Part shown: positions 1-8,139 of the stretch, piece after piece
Layout: each line of letters opens with the position of its first letter
Numbering within the stretch: position 1 is the stretch's first letter
From: CAZFNU01 sp964520445
GTDB taxonomy: Bacteria; Patescibacteriota; Minisyncoccia; UBA6257; JAKLIH01
Direction of reading: 5' to 3'
Assembly: GCA_964520445.1 (NCBI GenBank)
Contig: CAZFNU010000015.1
Location: forward strand, 1-14,410
Length of the DNA: 14,410 nucleotides
Program-made: the position numbers and the translations under genes
Notes under the pieces: generated by a model
What the model saw: only the letters and a program-made list of their open reading frames with translations
Database searches by the model: none
Told to the model about the DNA's origin: nothing

Positions 1-81
1 TAAAGCTAAGATAGCTAATACTATCATGAGTTCTACGAGGGTGAAGGATTGTTTATTTGAATACTTAACATGTCTCTTCAG
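1..81 (-). CDS. Type IV pilin-like N-terminus, partial, no normal start
   Basis: The minus strand from about 60 down to 1 encodes a class III (prepilin) signal: a polar lysine-containing segment, then SFTLVELMIVLAIL. This is the conserved start of type IV pilins and pseudopilins, with Phe at +1 and Glu at +5 of the mature protein and a hydrophobic helix behind. The residue before the cleavage point is Ser rather than the usual Gly. The rest of the gene lies outside the window. The frame is open up to a TAA at 118-120 but has no ATG, GTG or TTG; the best in-frame candidate is CTG at 79-81. An ATG at 69-71 sits one base out of frame, so one extra base would give a short leader MLS joined to the pilin signal. 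A sequencing indel, a phase-variable or broken gene, and an unusual start are all possible. The motif is clear; the gene's status is not. Confidence 0.55.
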   Translation of the reverse strand, partial: MKRHVKYSNKQSFTLVELMIVLAILAL

Positions 82-99
82 AGAGAGAGAGAGAGAGAG
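80..99. repeat. (AG)10 dinucleotide tract
   Basis: Ten perfect AG units on the plus strand (CT on the minus strand) lie directly upstream of the pilin-like coding segment. Dinucleotide tracts of this length are prone to slippage, and a change of one unit shifts the reading frame by two bases. No other simple repeat of this kind was seen in the window. Confidence 0.9.
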
Positions 100-138
100 T
101 ACTTTTGATTTGTGAAGTTAAATTAAATATAGTCACAT

Positions 139-558
139 TTAAATATTAAATTTTTTTTCTATAGCTTTAATAAATTTTAAAGTTTCCTCTGATTGTTCTT
201 GCAAAACATAATATACTTTCTTATAATCAAGGGCAAAGTATTCATGAGATAAAAGATTTCTAAACCCAACTAAACTTTGCATGCTATTCGAGAGGTCATT
301 TTTAATCACATCCTCTTCTACTAATATTTCGAAAGCTTCTTTAGCTTTAGTCGGTTGTCTAAAATTACAAGAAGCTATAGTCGTTTCTGCTAAATCAATA
401 ATGGACTGACATAGTAAATACAAATAACGTTCGACATTTCCAGAAATGAATGGATCTGATTTAACCTCTTTAAAAGAAAACTTTCTAAGTTTTTTAACAA
501 GAGCCAGGTATTTTTTGGCTAAACTTATCTTGTTTATTATTAAATTAATATTAACCAT
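139..558 (-). CDS. hepT: HepT-like HEPN toxin (RNase), DUF86 family
   Basis: This is a 139-residue, mostly helical protein with the HEPN RNase motif R-x4-H-x-Y, seen as R100-NLLS-H105-E-Y107. In the family, the HEPN dimer puts these residues in an RNA-cutting site, and the Tyr is AMPylated by the partner MntA to neutralise the toxin. The length matches typical HepT proteins. The gene follows the nucleotidyltransferase gene by 9 nt and has no visible ribosome binding site, so it probably depends on the shared upstream promoter. It ends in TAA and has no in-frame TGA. The pairing with a GSx10DxD protein is what makes HepT/MntA more likely than an isolated HEPN protein. Toxicity is inferred from the family, not seen. 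Confidence 0.85.
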   Translation of the reverse strand: MVNINLIINKISLAKKYLALVKKLRKFSFKEVKSDPFISGNVERYLYLLCQSIIDLAETTIASCNFRQPTKAKEAFEILVEEDVIKNDLSNSMQSLVGFRNLLSHEYFALDYKKVYYVLQEQSEETLKFIKAIEKKFNI

Positions 559-567
559 AATATATTT

Positions 568-957
568 TTATTTTAAAACTTTTTCTCTCCTAAATGTTAG
601 AATAAAATCAAAATATTCATTTAAAATTTGAGGTTCTACTAATGCCTTATATGGTTGTATTGCTTTTAAAACTATCCCTTCCTTAATAACTAAAAATTTA
701 AATAACGGAGTATCTGTATCGTTTAGAACTGCAACATCTACATCGTCACTTTTTACAATATGAGAAATCTCCGACATTAAAGTTAATCTTAAATCAAATC
801 TTTTATTGCTATCTTTCTCTTCTAAATATACAGCAAAATCATAATCGCTTCTAGGGCCTTCGTCCCCTCGAGCTCTAGATCCAAAAAGATACGCCAATTT
901 AATTTTGGGATATTTATTAAACACTCTTTTTACTTTTTTGATTAGTAATTTATTCAT
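568..957 (-). CDS. mntA: MntA-like minimal nucleotidyltransferase antitoxin
   Basis: This is a 129-residue nucleotidyltransferase of the polymerase-beta fold. The signature G-S-x10-D-x-D appears as G26-S27 to D38-Y-D40, with a likely third metal-binding acid at D74 in DDVDVAVL. In the HepT/MntA type VII systems this enzyme transfers AMP from ATP to the toxin's tyrosine. The C-terminal half, predicted helical, is likely to contact HepT. The gene lies first in a two-gene unit behind a near-consensus promoter at 986-1014, and a purine-rich stretch precedes the ATG. It ends in TAA and contains no TGA codon. CGA encodes the Arg in GSRARGD, which shows that CGA keeps its normal meaning here. Confidence 0.85.
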   Translation of the reverse strand: MNKLLIKKVKRVFNKYPKIKLAYLFGSRARGDEGPRSDYDFAVYLEEKDSNKRFDLRLTLMSEISHIVKSDDVDVAVLNDTDTPLFKFLVIKEGIVLKAIQPYKALVEPQILNEYFDFILTFRREKVLK

Positions 958-985
958 ATTTATATCTCTTCTTTAATATATCCTA

Positions 986-1014
986 ATTATACCCAACTTT
1001 TATTAAAAAGTCAA
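986..1014 (-). promoter_or_regulatory. Sigma70-type promoter for mntA-hepT
   Basis: On the minus strand, TTGACT (1014-1009) and a perfect TATAAT (991-986) are separated by exactly 17 nt. Transcription would start near 979, giving a leader of about 22 nt before the mntA ATG at 957. The -35 box lies only a few bases beyond the dnaE stop codon, so the toxin-antitoxin pair has its own promoter inside a very short gap. Confidence 0.75.
996..1011. promoter_or_regulatory. Palindrome within the mntA promoter, possible operator
   Basis: The sequence ACTTTT-ATTA-AAAAGT has perfect 6-bp arms. It covers the downstream half of the -35 box and most of the spacer of the mntA promoter. A bound repressor there would block the polymerase, as in many autoregulated toxin-antitoxin operons. 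The arms are AT-only apart from one C/G pair, so chance is a real alternative. Confidence 0.35.
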
Positions 1015-1017
1015 CAG

Positions 1018-4000
1018 CTAAACTTCTTTTACATCCATAATATTATCACAAATCAATTGCAAACTATTATTTCTCTTATCTAATCTCCCTGTGGCAATAA
1101 TGACTTTATTATCTGCTATACTCCCACTCCCATTCTTTTCCATATTTTTTAAAGTCTTAGGAAAGATAACCATATCAATTTCTTTATCTGCATCAGACAA
1201 TTTAGAAAAATACATAGGTTCTCCGTTTTTAGTTAATATCTTTTTAGTTCCCCCAACAACCCCACAAATCCTAACACTCTTACCCATCATAGTTAAAGGA
1301 TTAATTTGAGAAACAATATTTGCCATTTGTCTTACCTTTCCTAAATGGTTTAATGGATGATCAGAAATATATAACCCCAACAATTCTTTCTCTCATTGTA
1401 ATTTCAAAGTCTTATTCCCAATAGAATCAGTATCTTCCCTCATATTAGAAAGCCTTAAATCAATCTTATCTACTAACTCTGTAGCAAATAATCCTGATTG
1501 TTTAGTAGAATTGGTATTATGTTTTTTACTACAGAATTCCAATAATTTATCTAGGGAATGGAATAAATTAATTCTATCTCCAAAATCATCTAAAGCTCCG
1601 GCTTTAATTAAACTTTCCAAAGATTTTTTATTAATAATCCCTGTTGGTAAACGTGTTAAAAATTCTTCTAAATTTGCATACTGCCCGTTTAACTTTCTTT
1701 CTTCAGTAATAGCTAAAGCCACATTATCCCCTACGTTCTTAATAGCTGACAAAGCAAAATATATTTCGTTATTCTCTGTTACCCCAAACTCTGGAAAAGA
1801 ATAATTGATATTTGGTGGATGAACTTTAATCCCCATACGTTTACATTCATTTATCTCAATAGCAATTCTATCTAAATCCCCATAATCAGAAGTTAATAAA
1901 GATGCCATATAAATAACTGGATAATAGGTCTTCAACCAAGCATTTTGATNNNNNNNNNNATGGGCCTTATTAAATCCATAACTAGCAAAAGGAATAACTC
2001 ACTTTCATATTTCTTTTGCTTTATCTTCAGAAACATTATTAGCTATTAATCCTTTGACTAATTTCTCTTCTTGTTCCATTAATAATTCTTTTTTCTTCTT
2101 TCCTACTGCTTTACGTAAAATATCTGCCTGACCCATAGTAAATGAAGCCAAATCATGAGCTAACCGCATTAACTGTTCCTGATAAATCATAATACCATAT
2201 GTCTTACCTAAAATAGCTTCCATACGTGGATCCAAATATTTAATTTGATTTAATCCTAATTTACTATTAATATATTGAGGAATAAATTCCATAGGTCCTG
2301 GACGATATAGAGCAATAATAGCAGATAAATCTTCAAAATTATCAACCTTCATCTCCATTAATAATCTACGCATACCCTGAGATTCTAATTGAAATATACC
2401 AATAGTTTGTCCCCTTCTTAATAATTTGTAAACATTAGGATCTTCAAACCCCATCATATCCAAATCAATGTCTCTATCAAATAATTTTTTAATAACTCTT
2501 AGACTTTGTTTAATAATTGTTAAATTAGCTAATCCTAAAATATCAATCTTCAATAATCCCAATGAATCAACATGACTCATAGAATATTGAGTAACCACAT
2601 CTTTTTCCGATCTACTTGAATGTTGTAATGGAACAAAGGTATCCAATCTTTCAGGCGTAATAACTACTCCAGCAGCATGCGTTGAAGCATGTCTTGCTAC
2701 TCCTTCTAGTTTCTTAGATACATCTATAATTTGTCTTGAATCCGGATCATTTTCATATTCATCTTTTAATTCTGGTATTGATTCTAATGCTTCATCCAAA
2801 GTCATATTCATAGGTATCATCTTAGATAACTTATCCCCCAAAGCATAAGGTAATCCTAAGGCTCGAGTTACATCACGTATAGCCATCCTTGCCTTCATAA
2901 TCCCAAATGTAATAATCTGAGCTACATTATCTGAGGTATATTTTGTAGTTATATATTCTATTAATCTTCCCCTGTCTTTATCTGCAACATCAAGATCAAT
3001 ATCGGGAGGATTAATACGTTCTGGATTTAAGAAACGCTCAAAATATAAATCATATTTGATAGGGTCTACCGCAGATATACCTAATAAATAAGACACTACA
3101 CTCCCCGCTGCCGAACCTCTTGTATTAAAAGGAATTTTATCAGATAAACAGTATTGAGCAATATCGCGAATAATTAAAAAATAATCTATAAACCCAGTTT
3201 GTTCTATAACCCCTAACTCATAATCAATTCTTTTCTTCGCTTCTTCATTGTCTTCTTTATAAAACAAAGGAAATCTTTCTCAAACTAATTCCTGTAAATA
3301 TTCTTTAGACGTCTTCCCGTCCGGAGCTGTAAATTTAGGAAAAAATAAATTACCCGTTTTAAATTCAAAATTACATTTGTCTACAATCTCTTGGGTATTA
3401 TCAATTACTTCTGGTTGTTCTTTATAATCCTCAATCAGAACTCCTGGATCAATTAAAGATAAATCAAATTGAGACATAGAAAATTTTCTTTCCTCATCAT
3501 TAACATCAGAATTACTCTGGACTGATAACAAAACTTCGTGTGTTTCTTTGTCTTCTTCAAAAATGTAATGAGAATCACAAGTTAAAACTGGTTTTATAGA
3601 AAACTCTTTAGCTAATTTTAATAACTCTTCGTTAATTTTTAATTGTTCCTCATTCTCTGGATGATGTTGTAATTCTAAATAAAAATCATCCTTACCAATA
3701 ATATCCAAATATTCTTGTAATACTCTTCTAGCTTCTTCTTTGCTTTTTGAAATAATAGCTTGGGCCAATTCCCCTTTCTTACATCCAGATAAAAATATTA
3801 TCCCCTTGTGATATTGTTTTAATATTTCTTTATCAATTCTTGGTTTATAATAAAACCCCTCTAATTGAGCTATACTAACTAATTTAATTAAATTCCTATA
3901 TCCCTCATCATCTTTTACTAAAGCTGTTAAATGAAAACTAAAGCTATCTAAATGCGGTTCTTTCATTCCCAATCTTCGTGATGCTACATATAACTCACAA

Positions 4001-4191
4001 CCAATAATTGGTTTAACTCCTTTTTCTTTTGCTTTATTAAAAAATTCCACAGCCCCATACATATTACCATGATCAGTAATAGCAATAGAGTCCATACCTA
4101 GTTCTTTTGCTCTATCTAATAAATTAGGAATTTTAGATAGCCCATCAAGTAAACTATAATGTGTGTGCACATGAAGATGTGTAAATTTCAT
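1018..4191 (-). CDS. dnaE: DNA polymerase III alpha subunit DnaE
   Basis: This is the replicative DNA polymerase, about 1060 residues. The N-terminal PHP domain keeps all nine metal ligands known from PHP exonuclease-type DnaE: H7, H9, D16, H41, E66, H87, C137, D206 and H208. The polymerase core shows TRGSAAGSVVSYLLG, the catalytic acids in PDIDLD (near 397-401) and the third Asp in KIDILGL (near 550). The end carries an OB-fold and is short, without the long tail of some DnaE proteins. Four in-frame TGA codons (3280-3282, 2005-2007, 1999-2001, 1393-1395) read as Trp, for example AKEI-W-K-W-VIPFA and LQ-W-EKELLG. A 10-N run interrupts the YGFNKAH region; by comparison with relatives about 25 bases belong there, which keeps the same frame. 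The stop is TAG. The start ATG has AAAGGA about 13 nt upstream, an unusually long spacing. Confidence 0.97.
1950..1959. other. Assembly gap (10 N) inside dnaE
   Basis: Ten Ns lie between YGFNKAH and QNAWLK of DnaE. Relatives have about nine residues between the His and the Gln, whereas the placeholder leaves four, so roughly 15 more bases are expected. The reading frame is the same on both sides. Confidence 0.95.
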
Positions 4192-4228
4192 TACTAGAAT
4201 TTTATCCTTTTTTGTGATAGTATATATA

Positions 4229-4257
4229 AATATAACCTATTTTCTATAAAAAAACAA
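4229..4257 (-). promoter_or_regulatory. Likely promoter of dnaE
   Basis: On the minus strand, TTGTTT (4257-4252) and TATATT (4234-4229) are 17 nt apart, in the 101-nt divergent gap between dnaE and rnhB. The leader would be about 30 nt. The region is very AT-rich, and a TATACT at 4224-4219 is an alternative -10 box, so the exact boxes are uncertain. Confidence 0.45.
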
Positions 4258-4259
4258 TA

Positions 4260-4286
4260 TTGACACCAATCAATTTCTAATACTTA
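4260..4286 (+). promoter_or_regulatory. Possible rnhB promoter (TTGACA box)
   Basis: A perfect TTGACA lies at 4260-4265. The -10 candidates behind it are weak (TACTTA at 4281-4286, or TTAATA at 4284-4289) and reach almost to the rnhB ATG at 4293. If real, the rnhB-miaA transcript would be leaderless or nearly so. Confidence 0.25.
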
Positions 4287-4292
4287 ATAGCC

Positions 4293-4910
4293 ATGAATTT
4301 CCAAATCGAAAAAAACTACTGAAAACAAGGCTTTTCCTACATCCTAGGACTAGACGAAGTAGGCCGTGGACCCTTAGCTGGCCCTGTTTGTACTTGCGCT
4401 GTTTTAATTCGAGAAAACTTCCCTCTTCCAGAAGATTTTGTATTAAAAGTTCGTGATTCTAAAAAACTCTCCCCCCAACAAAGATCAGAAATATATAAAA
4501 GAATATCTGAATTTCCTCAGATATCTTTTGGGTTATCTCTTGTAAATAATAAAACAATAGATAAAATAGGACTCCAAAAAAGTATCTTTAATTGTTTCGA
4601 GCATTCTATAAACAACTTAATAAAAAAATCAAAAATTCATCCTCATATAGTTCTAATAGATGGTAATCAAAAAATTCCTAATATCAAATGAGAACAAGAA
4701 ACTATTATTAAAGGAGATGATAAAGTATTTTCTATAGCTTTAGCCTCTATAATCGCCAAACATACAAGAGATACTTTAATGATAAAACTATCAAAAAAAT
4801 ACCCAGAATATAGCTTTGATATCCATAAAGGCTATGGAACAAAAAAACATATCGAGATGATTAAAAAATATGGACAATGCGATCTCCATAGAAAAAGTTT
4901 TAAATTTTAA
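4293..4910 (+). CDS. rnhB: Ribonuclease HII
   Basis: This 205-residue enzyme removes RNA from RNA-DNA hybrids, such as primers and misincorporated ribonucleotides. The family motifs are present in order: GLDEVGRGPLAGPV near residue 19 with the catalytic D-E pair, DSKKLS, LIDGN, KGDD followed by ASIIAKHTRD, and the C-terminal HKGYGTKKH. Length and order fit the family. Both Trp residues are written TGA: codon 10 (4320-4322, KNY-W-KQG) and codon 133 (4689-4691, IK-W-EQE), so under the standard code the gene looks broken from its tenth codon. No Shine-Dalgarno sequence precedes the ATG. The gene runs opposite to dnaE and is followed 2 nt later by miaA, so the two are likely co-transcribed. The stop is TAA. 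Confidence 0.96.
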
Positions 4911-4912
4911 TT

Positions 4913-5800
4913 ATGAAAAATAAATTACTAGTCATTATTGGCCCTACTGCTACGGGCAAATCTGATATTGCCATTAATCTTGCCAAACATTTTAATGGTG
5001 AGATAATTTCCGCTGATTCAAGACAAATATATAAAGGATTAAACATTGGTTCTGGTAAAGTAACAAAAAAAGAACAAAAAATGGTAAAACACTATCTCTT
5101 AGATATAGTATCTCCTAAAAAACAATTTAGTGTCGCTGAATATCAAAAGCTAGTATATAAAAAACTAAAACAAATCTGAAACAAACACAAACTCCCTATT
5201 ATCTGTGGAGGTTCTCCTATGTATATTATTAGTGTATTAGAAGGATGACAATTCCCTAAAACTAGAACAAATCAGAAAATAAGAAAACAATTAGAATTAA
5301 AAACAACTAATGAACTACTACAAGAACTAAAAACATTAGATCCAGAAAGAACTAAAACTATAGAAACAAAAAATAAAAGAAGACTAATCAGAGCTCTTGA
5401 AATAATATACACTACAAAAGATACAGTAAAACCATTAATAAAAAAACCATTAAAAGCTAGACTATTAGTCCTTAGTACTAAAAAACCCAAAGAAGAATTA
5501 AAAACATTAATCAAGACTCGCTTAGATAAAAGACTAAAGCAAGGAATGATAGAAGAAGTAGCTAAATTAAAAAAACAAGGATTATCCTCAGAAAAACTTA
5601 ATAGTTTTGGTTTAGAATATAGATATATTAATGAATACCTAGATAAAAATATATCATACAATGAGATGTATGATATACTATATAAAAAAATAGTTGCTTT
5701 TTCTAAACGCCAAATAACTTGATTCAAAAAATTTCCTAATGTAAAATACATAGAAAATCAAAAAGAAATTAATAAACTAGTTAAAAACTGGCTTACTTAA
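4913..5800 (+). CDS. miaA: tRNA dimethylallyltransferase MiaA
   Basis: MiaA transfers a dimethylallyl group to A37 of tRNAs that read UNN codons. At 295 residues it has the usual length. Visible motifs are the P-loop GPTATGKS (10-17), the catalytic Asp in SADSRQIYKGLNIGSGK (D35), GGSPMYI near 98, the RRLIRALE segment, GLEYRYI, and RQIT-W-FKKF near 270. Three codons are TGA (5177-5179, 5246-5248, 5720-5722). The last lies in the RQ-x-TW motif, where relatives have Trp, which makes it one of the best diagnostic sites for the altered code. One TGG Trp occurs near the end. The gene ends in TAA and its last 8 bases overlap the end of speD on the other strand. Confidence 0.96.
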
Positions 5801-6167
5801 AGTTCTTTTTCATCCCTCTAGTAACAACTTCAAAATGTATCTTGCTAACCTTAAAATTCTTCTTCATTACTGATAGAACTAATTTATCATTAAAATTCCG
5901 GCAAGAAAAAAGATCAAAAGCAAAATAGTTAGATTCCGGCCATGTATGAATAGATAAATGAGATTCTCCTATTACACACATACCTGTTACCCCACCTTGC
6001 ATTTTCTTTATCCTTGAGGGAAACTTATAAAAAAAGGGCTTGCCGATCATTTGAAAGCTAAGCTCTTTCACAATCTGTTTAAAGAATTTTTGAATGCTTG
6101 ACACACTAGCTAATGGTTTATAATCTTTCACGATTACTTCTGCCAATAAGTGTTTGCCGTATTCCAT
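5793..6167 (-). CDS. speD: S-adenosylmethionine decarboxylase proenzyme (SpeD-like)
   Basis: This is a 124-residue, pyruvoyl-dependent enzyme of the short prokaryotic class. The proenzyme cleaves itself between E68 and S69 in ESHLSIHTWPE, and the Ser becomes the pyruvoyl group. H74 and C89 (in DLFSC) keep the same spacing from the Ser as the His and Cys of the Thermotoga enzyme. The product, decarboxylated SAM, normally feeds spermidine synthase. No speE is in the window. Some SpeD homologues have become arginine or ornithine decarboxylases, so the substrate is not certain. The gene has its own likely promoter, contains no TGA, ends in TAA, and meets miaA tail to tail with an 8-base overlap. 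No ribosome binding site is evident. Confidence 0.9.
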   Translation of the reverse strand: MEYGKHLLAEVIVKDYKPLASVSSIQKFFKQIVKELSFQMIGKPFFYKFPSRIKKMQGGVTGMCVIGESHLSIHTWPESNYFAFDLFSCRNFNDKLVLSVMKKNFKVSKIHFEVVTRGMKKNFK

Positions 6168-6217
6168 CTACTAAACGTTAACTTTTAATTAAGATTTTTC
6201 GATTTTATAATGTCTTC

Positions 6218-6246
6218 AGTGTAGCATATTTTTTAAAGAAATGCAA
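6218..6246 (-). promoter_or_regulatory. Possible extended -10 promoter of speD
   Basis: On the minus strand, TTGCAT (6246-6241) and TACACT (6223-6218) are 17 nt apart, and TG stands one base before the -10 box (extended -10). The leader would be about 45 nt. The boxes match consensus only moderately, but the position between the upstream stop codon and the speD ATG suits a promoter. Confidence 0.45.
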
Positions 6247-6269
6247 TAGTTTTTAAGAATTCTCTTAAT

Positions 6270-7046
6270 TTAAAAAGGATTTTCTTTATTAAAATCCGGA
6301 ACAAAAGAATCGCAAGCATTATCTTCTCAAGGTTGAAAATATCCATTTTGAAAATCTAAATCTTCTACTAATTTCATAATTTTATCATATTCTTCTTTGG
6401 AAACCTTGCAATTAATTTCTGTAAATTTATTTGCCTGATATAATGGTGTATACTGTGTCATTAAACTTAAACATATATTCTTATCAAACAAACGTATAGT
6501 CTTCAAAGCCTCGCAAGTATTTTCTAAATTATTAGGTAAAATCAAATGGCGAACTATAACATTATCTACTCCTACTTGTTTTATCATTTCTAAAATATTT
6601 TCTTTAGCAACACTGGAATAATTTAAACATTTAGAATACTTTTCCCCTAACTTATCATCAGAATATTTATAATCTGGCAAATAAATATCAACTAATCCTT
6701 TTAAACTTTTAATATCTTCTAATCTATCGTAAGCATTAGTATTGTAGATTACAGGAATAACCAATCCCCCTTTCTTAGCTAAAATTAAAGCTTCTTTAAT
6801 TTCTTTAACTCAAATACTAGGAGTTACTAAATTAATATTTAAGGCTCCTTGTTTTTGTAAATCAAGCATAATATTAACCAAATCTTCAATGGTATAATCT
6901 TTTCCTAACCATTCCTGTGATATCTGCCAATTCTGACAAAAACAACAATGTAAATTACATCCAGTAAAAAATATACCTCCTGACCCAGCTTCTCCACTAA
7001 TAACTGGCTCTTCCCCGTAATGTTTTCCAAATCAAGATATTTTCAT
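6270..7046 (-). CDS. PflX-like radical SAM protein (COG1313 type)
   Basis: This is a 258-residue radical SAM enzyme. It begins with HYGEEPVISG and GSGGIFFTGCNLHCCFCQN. C30, C34 and C37 form the Cx3Cx2C set that holds the 4Fe-4S cluster, and the flanking sequence matches the PflX/COG1313 family, annotated as related to pyruvate-formate-lyase activases. The true substrate of that family is not established and no glycyl radical enzyme is nearby. Compared with longer members it lacks the N-terminal cysteine-rich segment. Three TGA codons (7032-7034, 6810-6812, 6327-6329) read as Trp; the last restores the C-terminal tail from W240, ending in FVPDFNKENPF. The ATG at 7046 was chosen because the homologous HYGEEP segment follows at once and GGAA precedes it. 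It starts 2 nt after the upstream membrane protein. The stop is TAA. Confidence 0.85.
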
Positions 7047-7048
7047 TG

Positions 7049-7522
7049 CTATTTCCAATCTTCTGGAACCTTAACATTCCAAACACCAGTAAAAGGGTCG
7101 TCCAGATCCATTATCACCGTTCATACAGTTAACACAGCCATAGTTACAGCAAAAATAGAAAAACCTCCAGAAAGTCCGTTTTGAAAATATAGAAAAAAGA
7201 ACGCAGCTACTACAAAAACTGAAAACATAGAAAGAAGAAACTTTAAAGTATTAGGTATTCTTCTGTCTTTATCTTGCATAAATTTTTCATAATTTTTCAT
7301 CTTAACCGCTTCTTCTATAGCAACCCATTGTGACCAAACTGTTGCAGTCACAAAAGCAGCTAAAAGGGCATACACCATACATAAAAAAGCAATAGTACCA
7401 CTAGACATCACCCCTTCATCCCCTCGAATGAATTTTCCTAAATCTAAAGACCTTAACATAAATCACAAAAACATATTTGTTAACGACAAAATAATAATTT
7501 TTGCCAATGGTTTTCCATTCAT
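7049..7522 (-). CDS. Small membrane protein, DUF4239/bestrophin-like
   Basis: This protein has 157 residues and about four hydrophobic segments (roughly 8-24, 43-62, 95-113, 120-138). Two features recall DUF4239 (bestrophin-like) proteins: a polar helix after the second segment beginning VWSQWVAIEEAV, and the segment MDLDDPFTGVW after the last one. That family is usually longer, so this would be a compact form, and its function is unknown. Two TGA codons (7463-7465 and 7121-7123) read as Trp. The first lies before the next downstream ATG, so standard-code annotation would start the protein too late and end it early. The gene sits 32 nt after queH and 2 nt before the radical SAM gene. The stop is TAG. 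The family assignment rests on recalled motifs only. Confidence 0.65.
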
Positions 7523-7554
7523 TTTTATTACTTAATTTTTTATTAATAAATAAA

Positions 7555-8115
7555 TTATAGCATATTCCTTGAAAATTCGCAACCACAAAATCTCTGTCTA
7601 TATATATCAAATTCCTTACATAACTCTCTTTCTTTATCATGTGCTTCCTTCATATCTAAAGATAGCTTTGTAAACTCTAATCCCGATTCTTGACATAATC
7701 TTTCCCCTTCTTTAATAATAAATTCAGTATTCTTATACAAATTCACCTGTAAAGTAGAAGCAAAATGACTAAATCCATGATCTTTAGCATATGCTACTGA
7801 TCTTTCTAACCTAAAAAGAAAACACTGATTACATCTCTCTTGGTTTTCTAAATATTCTTTTAAATCTTTATCTAATGTTTTCTCCAAATATTTTAACCAT
7901 ATTTCATGTTCATATAAACCATCAATAATTGGTATGTTATAAATCTCCCCTACCTGTTTAACCCCCTCTAATCTTTTAGTATACTCTTCTAAAGGAAAAA
8001 TATTGGGATTAAAGAAGAATAACGTAACATCAGAAATCATCCCCTTTTCTTTAAAATATTCTAGGACAGGTAAAACACAAGGAGCACAACAAGTATGTAA
8101 TAATATTTTATTCAT
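7555..8115 (-). CDS. queH: Epoxyqueuosine reductase QueH
   Basis: This 186-residue protein belongs to the former DUF208 family, shown to reduce epoxyqueuosine to queuosine in tRNA as a non-homologous alternative to QueG. The metal-binding cysteines are visible as HTCCAPC (C9, C10, C13), CNQC (C95, C98) and FCGC (C177, C179). The tail RQRFCGCEFS is typical. It follows tgt by 24 nt in an operon that also holds queA, so the last three steps of queuosine formation lie side by side. No in-frame TGA occurs, and its single Trp is TGG. The stop is TAA. The ribosome binding site is weak or absent. Confidence 0.93.
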   Translation of the reverse strand: MNKILLHTCCAPCVLPVLEYFKEKGMISDVTLFFFNPNIFPLEEYTKRLEGVKQVGEIYNIPIIDGLYEHEIWLKYLEKTLDKDLKEYLENQERCNQCFLFRLERSVAYAKDHGFSHFASTLQVNLYKNTEFIIKEGERLCQESGLEFTKLSLDMKEAHDKERELCKEFDIYRQRFCGCEFSRNML

Positions 8116-8139
8116 CTTTAATATTTTTTAATTACTTTG

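Noticed and set aside
80..99. (AG)10 tract as part of a CRISPR or larger tandem array
   Set aside because: It is a single simple dinucleotide run without spacers or longer repeat units.
5272..5751. Hydrophobic ORF on the minus strand opposite miaA
   Set aside because: It is the antisense shadow of the complete miaA gene and has no plausible start context or family resemblance.
6253..6268. Inverted repeat TTAAGA-ATTC-TCTTAA after the radical SAM gene, considered as a terminator
   Set aside because: The stem is only 6 bp and nearly all AT, and no T-run follows on the minus strand; chance in AT-rich DNA is more likely.
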